A DNA stretch of 64,000 nt from Ascaris suum (lineage: Eukaryota; Nematoda; Chromadorea; Rhabditida; Ascarididae): NCBI GenBank assembly GCA_013433145.1, contig CM024173.1:372001-436000 (forward strand), in the 5' to 3' direction. The notes beneath the pieces were generated by a model. The model ran no database searches, was not told where the DNA came from, and saw only the letters and a list, made by a program, of their open reading frames with translations. The position numbers were made by a program, and so were the translations under genes. Below are positions 49,536-60,955 of the stretch, in pieces (within the stretch, counting starts at the first letter, position 1; the number at the start of each line of letters is the position of its first letter).

Positions 49536-49646
49536 CTGCAGATGATGTTTCCGACGACTGACAGTGAACTGAACGTTACAACCTTTGCAATTATCAACGT
49601 CTGCACTTTTCCCTTGTGCACATAAAGGTAGCAACTCTTCTTTAGC
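49536..49646 (-). CDS. FYVE zinc-finger exon (first half), EEA1/RUFY-like
   Basis: The minus-strand frame reads EELLPLCAQGKSADV, then DNCKGCNVQFTVSRRKHH. The pattern C-x2-C-x3-F-x3-RRKHH is the N-terminal half of a FYVE domain, which binds phosphatidylinositol 3-phosphate on early endosomes; SRRKHH followed by CR is typical of RUFY proteins and EEA1. A donor CAG|gtatcg follows at once. Read straight, the codons after HH are Leu-Gln; deleting one base would give Cys plus a split Arg (HHC-R) at exactly this donor. So there is either one assembly indel or a damaged domain. The 5' limit is uncertain: the frame is closed at 49649, and an internal acceptor gtgcag lies just before DVDNC. An overlapping 165-codon frame is a shadow of this exon. 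Confidence 0.6.
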
Positions 49647-51722
49647 TCAAACATACGCAACTTTGATCTGAATATTTTTTGCTGCAGAAAAAACTGTCCA
49701 ATAATAAAATCCTCGCACAACCTTCTGAAAAAATTTGAAACGCTTTGAAGCAGAAGTAAATGCTTTCCGAGCGTATCAATCGATGCAATGCAATCTAAGC
49801 AGCAATTAACCGCCACAGATAGGAAGAACAGGTGAAAAAAGTTGGAAGGTTGGTGGAAAGAAGACCTGATTTTATGAATGGCAGAAAAAGACAGCAAAGG
49901 AGAGCAGAATTAAGATTTTTAAACAGACGAACTGGTGAAGCCGAAGATCATTTAAAAGAGGGAAGCATACCTCCACCAACTGATACCGCCCGTTCAACAG
50001 AATCAAAGGAAACAACTTAGCTGATCCATAACTCTCAACTTTGGAAATCTGAAAATTTCCTAAATTGAGGACTTTCTAAATTTTAGAATTAAAAACGTTC
50101 GCAAAAAAAGAAACGAAATTTGCAACAGCAAAGCCTCAATTTTCATTATGCAAGATCAAAACCATAACAAAGAAACAAAAAAAAGCTGCACAACTCGGAC
50201 AGAATCCTCCAAAATTCCATCAAATAATCCTCCAGTTTCCGTTTGTACTCGAAGATTCAAGAGATTTGCCAACTCCTGAAATACATCGATTAATGTCCCT
50301 GTATTGGAGCTGTTGACCAGAAATACGATTTGCTACAGGAATAACTCAACCCAAAGTCGCTTGAAATCATCGCCCAAAGTATTTGAATCGAAAATTTGCA
50401 CGGTAAAAACGATCAATACACTTAAATTCCCAAGTACCGAATTCCACCAAAGGACTTCAAGCAGCATTTCCCATGACAGAAATGCCCAACCAGCATCACA
50501 AAATACATTCCTGAGGAACAACAACGCCAATCACCTGTTCATACGTGTGGAAAATAACTACCACCGTCCCTGGAGCAACAAAAACAGAAGGACTACGAAA
50601 ATGACCCTCGACGACTTCAAAATCGAAGAAAACCCTTTGACCATGTTTCATGGATTGGTACATACTGATCAAAGTATATTTGCGAGTTGAAATGCTTTGC
50701 GCTGATATGTACAAAAGACCCCGCTAAACAACGGTATGTACATCCCATCCCCATCGAATATGATGCTTTGTTTGTAAAAGAAAAAGACAGATCCATCAGG
50801 TGAATGCATTGGCTAAGGATTTTGTAGGTACACAAGTTACTTTACCCACAAAGCAATCGCACCAGGAAACATAAGGAGAGGGATCTGGGAGGCACATAGA
50901 AGTCGTCGATTTGTTGGCTATTCTCTAGCTCTTGTTATAACCACTCTGTTCACTTTTAAATCCAATAAAAACAAATGGCCCCTAAATGTTTACAAGCAAT
51001 TTCATCAGCACTGGGATCAACACATCGAATTCTTTATCAAGGCAGGTTGAACTCCCCCCTATAAAACTGCTCCAAAAAAGATTGCCGATAAAAAATATGG
51101 GGAAATTAAGTTGGCAAAATTATTTGCGATATTTATCCCTATAGTGCTACCCTTCCGCAAGCCTTTCAAATGTCTTCTATGAACGGTTTTTGCTTTCGAT
51201 TACTGGCTTATTTCAATTTTTAATGGCTAAACGCCTTCCTGTCACATGATAATAAACTTGTAGATAAGCCATACCTATTCTAGTTCCGGTTGCTCTATTT
51301 TTTAGCCCTTATAAAGCTGTCATTTTATTTCGCCTTTTATATACTCTTGCTCGTATAACTTTATAAAGTAATTCATGCTATCTTCTCTAACAACTCTGTT
51401 GCTGGATATATTCACAACAACATGAACCATTCATTAATGAACCTCATTCCTGATTATGCAAATAATGAATTGGATGGAATCTAGTTCCCCACTATCACAT
51501 TTTCATCCTCCTGCCTGCCGTAAGATGGAAGCAAGAATTACCGACAAAATCATATAAAAATGACTTCGATGTAAAAAAAGGCTCGTTAGAACCTTACCTC
51601 AAAAGACCGTTTCCAGAAAACTATGCAACAATATTCCGTGGTATATGATCGATCGAATAAAGCAAAAGACATATGCATAAAAACAATAAGAGGGTAAGGA
51701 AATGTAGAACTCGAAAAGGAAC
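49647..51722 (-). other. Presumed intronic region of the FYVE gene
   Basis: A-rich on the + strand, matching T-rich introns of a minus-strand gene. Short open frames on both strands (for example 50304-50690 +) have no family likeness. Confidence 0.5.
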
Positions 51723-51808
51723 CTGCTCCACGACTGGCATCCTCATCACTTTTTCTTTTAATTCCAAATTGGTTCGTCTTTTGTTGAGCTTCTCGCTCGC
51801 AACTCCTC
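51723..51808 (-). CDS. Candidate helical exon of the minus-strand gene
   Basis: Flanked by acceptor ttttgtag and donor CAG|gttcct, 86 nt. One frame is fully open and reads GVASEKLNKRRTNLELKEKV, then MRMPVVEQ. The Lys/Glu/Leu spacing suits a coiled coil and would fit between the coiled-coil exon at 61542 and the FYVE exon at 49536. Its phase does not follow directly from 61542-61749 (phase 0), so at least one more exon would be needed. Confidence 0.35.
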
Positions 51809-52284
51809 CTACAAAAGAAACAACTTTTCAACGAAAGCACATAAAACAATAATCAAAACTGTATTACAGTTATAATGAAGAAAGCAACTCCAGAAGCGTG
51901 CGTAAGATAGAAGCGTCCTTGATTTATCGTAGATCAATCAATTTTCAATGTAAACAAGAATCGAAATAAGCTACTAAAAGAGAAAAAAAAACCTCCTTCA
52001 AACCTTTTAAATGATCGATCGCATAACGCGACCAACATGCATGATAAAACCACATGACATGTGAACCAAATCGGCAAACAATATTTACTCACGTATAAAT
52101 ATGTGCCAAAGTCGACTTCGCCACAACCTGCTCTTGCGAAATAAATTTGCGAACTCGACGCACTTAGCCTCAAGCGCACGCGCAAGGAGAGACCTGAATA
52201 CCGCGCGCTGCATAAAAACCTGCAGTAAATATGAAAATATACCGTAAGGAAACAAAATTCGAAAGACGAATTTCAACACATTTT

Positions 52285-55200
52285 AAAGAGCATTGAATGC
52301 TCTATCAGAATCATTAATAAGCTGAGACAAAAACAGGAACATTTCTATAAGATCAATTTCTTAAGTGACGTGCAATTGGCAGAAATTGCGTGGTCACCGA
52401 CATATCAGGGCCTATAAGTATATAAAGGAACAAGATTTGGGAAGAATGACTAGGCAGACCTTAAAGAGCATTAAAAACTCTATCAGAATCATCAATAAAC
52501 TGAGACAAAAACAAGAACTTTTCTATAAGATCAATTTCTTATGTGACGCTCAATTGACAGAAATTGCAGGGTCATCGATATATCAGGGCCTATAAGTATA
52601 TAAAGGAACAAGATTTGGGAAGAATGACTAGGCAGACCTTAAAGAGCATTAAAAACTCTATCAGAATCATCAATAAACTGAGACAAAAACAAGAACTTTT
52701 CTATAAGATCAATTTCTTAAGTGACGTGCAATTGGCAGAAATTGCGTGGTCACCGACATATCAGGGCCTATAAGTATATAAAGGAACAAGATTTGGGAAG
52801 AATGACTAGGCAGACCTTAAAGAGCATTAAAAACTCTATCAGAATCATCAATAAACTGGGACAAAAACAAGAACTTTTCTATAAGATCAATTTCTTATGT
52901 GACGCTCAATTGACAGAAATTGCAGGGTCATCGATATATCAGGGCCTATAAGTGCATAAAGGAACAAGATTTGGGAAGAATGACTAGGCAGACCTTAAAG
53001 AGCATTAAAAACTCTATCAGAATCATCAATAAACTGAGACAAAAACAAGAACTTTTCTATAAGATCAATTTCTTATGTGACGCTCAATTGACAGAAATTG
53101 CAGGGTCATCGATATATCAGGGCCTATAAGTATATAAAGGAACAAGATTTGGGAAGAATGACTAGGCAGACCTTAAAGAGCATTAAAAACTCTATCAGAA
53201 TCATCAATAAACTGGGACAAAAACAAGAACTTTTCTATAAGATCAATTTCTTATGTGACGCTCAATTGACAGAAATTGCAGGGTCATCGATATATCAGGG
53301 CCTATAAGTGCATAAAGGAACAAGATTTGGGAAGAATGACTAGGCAGACCTTAAAGAGCATTAAAAACTCTATCAGAATCATCAATAAACTGAGACAAAA
53401 ACAAGAACTTTTCTATAAGATCAATTTCTTATGTGACGCTCAATTGACAGAAATTGCAGGGTCATCGATATATCAGGGCCTATAAGTATATAAAGGAACA
53501 AGATTTGGGAAGAATGACTAGGCAGACCTTAAAGAGCATTAAAAACTCTATCAGAATCATCAATAAACTGAGACAAAAACAAGAACTTTTCTATAAGATC
53601 AATTTCTTAAGTGACGTGCAATTGGCAGAAATTGCGTGGTCACCGACATATCAGGGCCTATAAGTATATAAAGGAACAAGATTTGGGAAGAATGACTAGG
53701 CAGACCTTAAAGAGCATTAAAAACTCTATCAGAATCATCAATAAACTGAGACAAAAACAAGAACTTTTCTATAAGATCAATTTCTTAAGTGACGTGCAAT
53801 TGGCAGAAATTGCGTGGTCACCGACATATCAGGGCCTATAAGTATATAAAGGAACAAGATTTGGGAAGAATGACTAGGCAGACCTTAAAGAGCATTAAAA
53901 ACTCTATCAGAATCATCAATAAACTGAGACAAAAACAAGAACTTTTCTATAAGATCAATTTCTTAAGTGACGTGCAATTGGCAGAAATTGCGTGGTCACC
54001 GACATATCAGGGCCTATAAGTATATAAAGGAACAAGATTTGGGAAGAATGACTAGGCAGACCTTAAAGAGCATTAAAAACTCTATCAGAATCATCAATAA
54101 ACTGAGACAAAAACAAGAACTTTTCTATAAGATCAATTTCTTATGTGACGCTCAATTGACAGAAATTGCAGGGTCATCGATATATCAGGGCCTATAAGTA
54201 TATAAAGGAACAAGATTTGGGAAGAATGACTAGGCAGACCTTAAAGAGCATTAAAAACTCTATCAGAATCATCAATAAACTGAGACAAAAACAAGAACTT
54301 TTCTATAAGATCAATTTCTTAAGTGACGTGCAATTGGCAGAAATTGCGTGGTCACCGACATATCAGGGCCTATAAGTATATAAAGGAACAAGATTTGGGA
54401 AGAATGACTAGGCAGACCTTAAAGAGCATTAAAAACTCTATCAGAATCATCAATAAACTGGGACAAAAACAAGAACTTTTCTATAAGATCAATTTCTTAT
54501 GTGACGCTCAATTGACAGAAATTGCAGGGTCATCGATATATCAGGGCCTATAAGTGCATAAAGGAACAAGATTTGGGAAGAATGACTAGGCAGACCTTAA
54601 AGAGCATTAAAAACTCTATCAGAATCATCAATAAACTGAGACAAAACAAGAACTTTTCTATAAGATCAATTTCTTATGTGACGCTCAATTGACAGAAATT
54701 GCAGGGTCATCGATATATCAGGCCTATAAGTGCATAAAGGAACAAGATTTGGGAAGAATGACTAGGCAGACCTTAAAGAGCATTAAAAACTCTATCAGAA
54801 TCATCAATAAACTGAGACAAAAACAAGAACTTTTCTATAAGATCAATTTCTTAAGTGACGTGCAATTGGCAGAAATTGCGTGGTCACCGACATATCAGGG
54901 CCTATAAGTATATAAAGGAACAAGATTTGGGAAGAATGACTAGGCAGACCTTAAAGAGCATTAAAAACTCTATCAGAATCATCAATAAACTGAGACAAAA
55001 ACAAGAACTTTTCTATAAGATCAATTTCTTAAGTGACGTGCAATTGGCAGAAATTGCGTGGTCACCGACATATCAGGGCCTATAAGTATATAAAGGAACA
55101 AGATTTGGGAAGAATGACTAGGCAGACCTTAAAGAGCATTAAAAACTCTATCAGAATCATCAATAAACTGAGACAAAAACAAGAACTTTTCTATAAGATC

Positions 55201-57010
55201 AATTTCTTAAGTGACGTGCAATTGGCAGAAATTGCGTGGTCACCGACATATCAGGGCCTATAAGTATATAAAGGAACAAGATTTGGGAAGAATGACTAGG
55301 CAGACCTTAAAGAGCATTAAAAACTCTATCAGAATCATCAATAAACTGGGACAAAAACAAGAACTTTTCTATAAGATCAATTTCTTATGTGACGCTCAAT
55401 TGACAGAAATTGCAGGGTCATCGATATATCAGGGCCTATAAGTGCATAAAGGAACAAGATTTGGGAAGAATGACTAGGCAGACCTTAAAGAGCATTAAAA
55501 ACTCTATCAGAATCATCAATAAACTGAGACAAAAACAAGAACTTTTCTATAAGATCAATTTCTTATGTGACGCTCAATTGACAGAAATTGCAGGGTCATC
55601 GATATATCAGGGCCTATAAGTATATAAAGGAACAAGATTTGGGAAGAATGACTAGGCAGACCTTAAAGAGCATTAAAAACTCTATCAGAATCATCAATAA
55701 ACTGGGACAAAAACAAGAACTTTTCTATAAGATCAATTTCTTATGTGACGCTCAATTGACAGAAATTGCAGGGTCATCGATATATCAGGGCCTATAAGTG
55801 CATAAAGGAACAAGATTTGGGAAGAATGACTAGGCAGACCTTAAAGAGCATTAAAAACTCTATCAGAATCATCAATAAACTGAGACAAAAACAAGAACTT
55901 TCTATAAGATCAATTTCTTATGTGACGCTCAATTGACAGAAATTGCAGGGTCATCGATATATCAGGGCCTATAAGTATATAAAGGAACAAGATTTGGGAA
56001 GAATGACTAGGCAGACCTTAAAGAGCATTAAAAACTCTATCAGAATCATCAATAAACTGAGACAAAAACAAGAACTTTTCTATAAGATCAATTTCTTAAG
56101 TGACGTGCAATTGGCAGAAATTGCGTGGTCACCGACATATCAGGGCCTATAAGTATATAAAGGAACAAGATTTGGGAAGAATGACTAGGCAGACCTTAAA
56201 GAGCATTAAAAACTCTATCAGAATCATCAATAAACTGGGACAAAAACAAGAACTTTTCTATAAGATCAATTTCTTATGTGACGCTCAATTGACAGAAATT
56301 GCAGGGTCATCGATATATCAGGGCCTATAAGTGCATAAAGGAACAAGATTTGGGAAGAATGACTAGGCAGACCTTAAAGAGCATTAAAAACTCTATCAGA
56401 ATCATCAATAAACTGAGACAAAAACAAGAACTTTTCTATAAGATCAATTTCTTATGTGACGCTCAATTGACAGAAATTGCAGGGTCATCGATATATCAGG
56501 GCCTATAAGTGCATAAAGGAACAAGATTTGGGAAGAATGACTAGGCAGACCTTAAAGAGCATTAAAAACTCTATCAGAATCATCAATAAACTGAGACAAA
56601 AACAAGAACTTTTCTATAAGATCAATTTCTTATGTGACGCTCAATTGACAGAAATTGCAGGGTCATCGATATATCAGGGCCTATAAGTGCATAAAGGAAC
56701 AAGATTTGGGAAGAATGACTAGGCAGACCTTAAAGAGCATTAAAAACTCTATCAGAATCATCAATAAACTGAGACAAAAACAAGAACTTTTCTATAAGAT
56801 CAATTTCTTATGTGACGCTCAATTGACAAAAATTGCAGGGTCATCGATATATCAGGGCCTATAAGTGCATAAAGGAACAAGATTTGGGAAGAATGACTAG
56901 GCAGACCTTAAAGAGCATTAAAAACTCTATCAGAATCATCAATAAACTGAGACAAAAACAAGAACTTTTCTATAAGATCAATTTCTTATATGACGCGCAA
57001 TTGACATAAT
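52285..57010 (+). repeat. 178-bp tandem array, left arm (about 26.5 copies)
   Basis: Near-identical units that each contain AGGAACAAGATTTGGGAAGA and CTATAAGATCAATTTCTTA. Three diagnostic sites vary: GTATATAAAG versus GTGCATAAAG, CTGAGAC versus CTGGGAC, and AGTGACGTGCAATTGG versus TGTGACGCTCAATTGA. Two units carry 1-nt deletions. Because 178 is not a multiple of three, each unit yields its own 69-76-codon frame; none is a gene. Confidence 0.97.
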
Positions 57011-57070
57011 TTGCAGACTCGAAGTACATGCGTTACAGAGATTGACGTATGTTGACACTGCTGACGTATG

Positions 57071-57097
57071 CGAGCGATTTAAGAAGGCAATCGCTCG
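57071..57097. repeat. Perfect short hairpin CGAGCGATT / AATCGCTCG
   Basis: Nine-base perfect arms around nine bases, just inside the left arm of the foldback element. Confidence 0.8.
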
Positions 57098-57316
57098 ATG
57101 AATCACCGAAACCCCGTCACTGACTCAAAGTGGCAACAGATGTCGGTTCTTAACAAGGTCGTCGGTCTCTTCTAGAGATGTGAAGCAAACATCTGAATTC
57201 TCAGATATGATAGGGATCATGGCGAAAAGACGTTATATAAGTAGCGGAAGTTTTGTGTTGCTTCAATTACGAGCGCTTAACAAGTGATCCTCTCTCTGTC
57301 TTGAAACATCGCGAGT

Positions 57317-58245
57317 TTGGTGCTATTTCAATGGATAGCTTGTTGTGGCAAAGATGTGCTGTTTATGTTTGACGAGATGGCGAGGAAAAGGATGCAAGGA
57401 ATATGGCCTATCGAGCCAGATGTAGCTATTCTTCAAAGTACAGCCGGAAGAGGGGCAAAACAAGGGGACATTAGTTCCCCGACATCCTTATCAACACTCG
57501 AAGGACTCTTGAGGAAGATGGAGACTGCAGATGGTTTCAATGTATTCAGCAAATAACTCCAAATGCTTCTCTTTGCGGTCGAAGTTCTACTCGTTGCCGA
57601 TGACTCAAAAAACTTGCAGTATTCACTGAACGAGCTCAACAAGAATGCCAAGAAAATTAGGCTCAGCATTTGCAAATGCAAAACGAAGTGGATGAAAAAA
57701 GCATTCTGCCGTTAGTTTCCCATGAAGCTCGATAGTGAAAATATCGAACTTGTGGAGCCGTTTGTACACTTAGGACAGACTTGCAAATGAGCTGCGATTT
57801 GGGTCAGGAATTAAGCAAATGAAAAAGAGCGCATTGGCTAATATTCACCAAGCTCAACGATATCTATTGCGACCCAATGATAAAAATGTCCGTAAAGCGA
57901 GAACTTTTCACTTCGACGGCCATCCCTGTTCTTCTGTGAGGAGCGAAATGTGGAATATCACACTCGCTGAAGAAAACAAACTAGCAGCGACCCAGTGAAC
58001 AATGGAAAGGCGAATGGAAAGTATCAACAAAATGCAACACACCACAAACGAAGAGTTGCGCTCTGGATCCGCTTTGAAGGATATCGTTGAAGAAATGTGC
58101 AAAAGAAAACTAAGGTGGGCTGGTCACGTAACCAGGTTAAATGACTATAGATGGACTAAGTAAATCTTGTAGTGGTAACCAAGAGACGTAAAATGATCGC
58201 GCGGCAGGCCACAACAAGGGGGAAGAACCGCTGAGGCGCCTATAT
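57317..58245 (+). pseudogene. RTE-type non-LTR retrotransposon reverse transcriptase remnant
   Basis: Translated fragments in changing frames follow the order of an RTE-clade RT C-terminal part: RGAKQGDISSPTSLSTLEGL (family: G(V/C)KQGD..SP), LLVADDSKNLQYSLNEL (the ADD catalytic motif), KTKWMKKAFC, KLDSENIELVEPFVHLGQ (YLG-type motif), KLRWAGHVTRLNDYRWTK (family: RWAGHV.R..D.RWT) and a GRP-containing end. Several stops and frameshifts break it, and the N-terminal endonuclease is absent. It lies in the foldback loop and is not functional. Confidence 0.75.
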
Positions 58246-58249
58246 GTAG

Positions 58250-59446
58250 TTACTTGGATGCGGAGGGCTCAGGATCGCTATAGATGGAAGAGTTGCCAGC
58301 TGTATCGATGGGAGGAACGATGAAATCGACGAAATCACGGCTGTTTAAAGTATTCAAAGTAAAGTAGCCTTGCCAGAGTCCACCCGTCGCAGTGCACATA
58401 TAGATGTCTAAGTCGAAGCACAGCGCTGCAGCCATTGAGTCAATGTCGTCTCCCCAACGCAGAGTATCCATAGTGTTCAGCGCTGTGTCCAGTTTCCGTT
58501 ACAGCACTTCGCCCACACTGTTATACGTGGCTGTGGATATGAACATCTCTGAAATCTACTCACACTCATTTATGATCTGACTCTCATTTTAAAGCATTGT
58601 TTAGGGATTCCTCTGAAGCAGTGAACTGTTTTGTAACATTCAAAGCGATAACTATCCAAAGCTCAGTCTTGTGCGATATGTGGTGATGAGAATCGATCGG
58701 ATATCTGGGTGATGATGTCCCGTTCGCTTGATGCAACACGCGAGTGCCCTGAAAGGTCGAAATGAATCGCTCGCTATCTAATGCTAACGCCACATTCCAT
58801 TGCTGGGAGTCTTTCTTGTGCGAAATAAGGATGCTTGGAGCAGTCCTTAACGTCCTAACGGCACTGTGCAAAAATGCGTGCCCATCAACTTTCTGAAAGT
58901 TGAGCACTGCACGCGGCTCATGCCGTTAACAAGCTTCCAATCCACTTTAGTAGACTTAATCATAGGTTGCATTGTCGAATGCGCAAACTTTGTTTCGACA
59001 GGCTGTGCCCTTCGAACGCTTCGGATGCGAGAAACTAATGCTGGTTGTAAAAACAATTGCCATCACCTCTGACTGCACCGTCGCTCATTCTCCTGGTTTC
59101 TTGGTCGACTTGGAATGAACACGAGTCGGTGGACAGATAACTTGCACGTGAGGCAAGTACTTCTAAACGTTATTCAGCCATTCTAGATTAGTGGCTGAAA
59201 ACGAGTGCTCTTGATAGCTCCATCTTCTTTATGATCTCCTCCACATCTTACGTTTTGGCTGGCTTCTTTGGTTAGAGTTGCGCACTTAAAATGACTGCTT
59301 ACATTGAAGGTTTCCCGCTTTGTAACCACGTGTGGTCGCCTGCAACTTAGTTCGCAGTTCTTCGAGTTGGGAGCATGTCGCCTTCGAGCTGCTTTTTCCT
59401 TCACAATCCTGACTTGTCTATGTAGGAGAGCAAGCGCTGCATGCAA
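58250..59446 (-). pseudogene. Degraded OTU-like cysteine protease ORF of a mobile element
   Basis: The minus strand shows a series of coding-like pieces, highest coordinate first: a Cys/His-rich part (59446-59183), VKWK/DWKLVNG-type sequence (59056-58847), a piece with IALNVTKQFTASEESLNNAL (about 58680-58590), and MFISTATYNSVGEVL-stop-RKLDTALNTM running into LRWGDDIDSMAAALCFDLDI and YMCTATGGLWQGYF (58540-58330). The last part fits OTU domains (W-G-x-x-x-[DE]-[IL]-x-x-x-A-x-A... I-x-V-Y... W). IALNVTK would follow the catalytic D-G-N-C-L-F-R, which is not preserved. OTU domains occur in several transposons, including some Helitron-like elements. Confidence 0.4.
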
Positions 59447-59817
59447 TCAAACTATGTCAGTGCAATGAACTAGACGCTGAAAGCGTCGATTGGCTTTTTA
59501 CCATCAAAAGAACTTACAGTGCCCGTTATCGGTATGCCTATACGCGAAAGAAATGAAGTGATGGAAACCTGGAACTGTCGAAGTGAAGAATTCATAACCG
59601 ATGCATATAACAATCGCACGAAAAATCCATTCATGAAGAGTCACAGGGAGTTTAATGCAACTTAAGAACGATTGGGTCATTTCATTAAACTGTCGAAGGT
59701 CATTTCATGAATTCAGTTCACCAATAAGAAACCCAGTGTCACGAATGCACCAAAATAACGCATAAGATGATGCATAACGCGACAGTGAAATTTATGGCAA
59801 CTGCGCGTCATATAAGA

Positions 59818-60955
59818 AATTGATCTTATAGAAAAGTTCTTGTTTTTGTCTCAGCTTATTGATGATTCCGATAGAGTTTTTAATGCTCTTTAAGGTCTGC
59901 CTAGTCATTCTTCCCAAATCTTGTTCCTTTATGCACTTATAGGCCCTGATATATCGATGACCCTGCAATTTCTGTCAATTGAGCGTCACATAAGAAATTG
60001 ATCTTATAGAAAAGTTCTTGTTTTTGTCTCAGTTTATTGATGATTCTGATAGAGTTTTTAATGCTCTTTAAGGTCTGCCTAGTCATTCTTCCCAAATCTT
60101 GTTCCTTTATGCACTTATAGGCCTGATATATCGATGACCCTGCAATTTCTGTCAATTGAGCGTCACATAAGAAATTGATCTTATAGAAAAGTTCTTGTTT
60201 TTGTCTCAGTTTATTGATGATTCTGATAGAGTTTTTAATGCTCTTTAAGGTCCGCCTAGTCATTCTTCCCAAATCTTGTTCCTTTATGCACTTATAGGCC
60301 CTGATATATCGATGACCCTGCAATTTCTGTCAATTGAGCGTCACATAAGAAATTGATCTTATAGAAAAGTTCTTGTTTTTGTCTCAGTTTATTGATGATT
60401 CTGATAGAGTTTTTAATGCTCTTTAAGGTCTGCCTAGTCATTCTTCCCAAATCTTGTTCCTTTATGCACTTATAGGCCCTGATATATCGATGACCCTGCA
60501 ATTTCTGTCAATTGAGCGTCACATAAGAAATTGATCTTATAGAAAAGTTCTTGTTTTTGTCTCAGTTTATTGATGATTCTGATAGAGTTTTTAATGCTCT
60601 TTAAGGTCTGCCTAGTCATTCTTCCCAAATCTTGTTCCTTTATGCACTTATAGGCCCTGATATATCGATGACCCTGCAATTTCTGTCAATTGAGCGTCAC
60701 ACAAGAAATTGATCTTATAGAAAAGTTCTTGTTTTTGTCTCAGTTTATTGATGATTCTGATAGAGTTTTTAATGCTCTTTAAGGTCTGCCTAGTCATTCT
60801 TCCCAAATCTTGTTCCTTTATATACTTATAGGCCCTGATATGTCGGTGACCCTGCAATTTTTGTCAATTGAGCGTCACATAAGAAATTGATCTTATAGAA
60901 AAGTTCTTGTTTTTGTCTCAGTTTATTGATGATTCTGATAGAGCATTCAATGCTC
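59818..60955 (-). repeat. 178-bp tandem array, right arm (about 6.4 copies, inverted)
   Basis: Same unit as the left array in reverse orientation. Most units are the GTGCATAAAG / CTGAGAC / TGTGACGCTC type; the outermost full unit has the TATATAAAG variant and a hybrid end. A 1-nt deletion near 60121 fuses two frames into an apparent 128-residue ORF. Confidence 0.97.

Noticed and set aside
49400..49897. 165-codon minus-strand frame
   Set aside because: Overlaps the FYVE exon in another frame; rich in F, L, S and C as expected for intron sequence.
52365..56864. Series of 69-76-residue proteins (YKYIKEQDLGRMTRQ...)
   Set aside because: They are the 178-bp repeat read in frame; the unit length is not a multiple of three and each frame ends at the same TAA. 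No start context or splice support.
52285..57010. CRISPR-like array
   Set aside because: Repeats are contiguous 178-bp units without unique spacers, in a eukaryotic genome.
59937..60323. 128-residue protein on the minus strand
   Set aside because: Fusion of two repeat frames by a 1-nt deletion near 60121.
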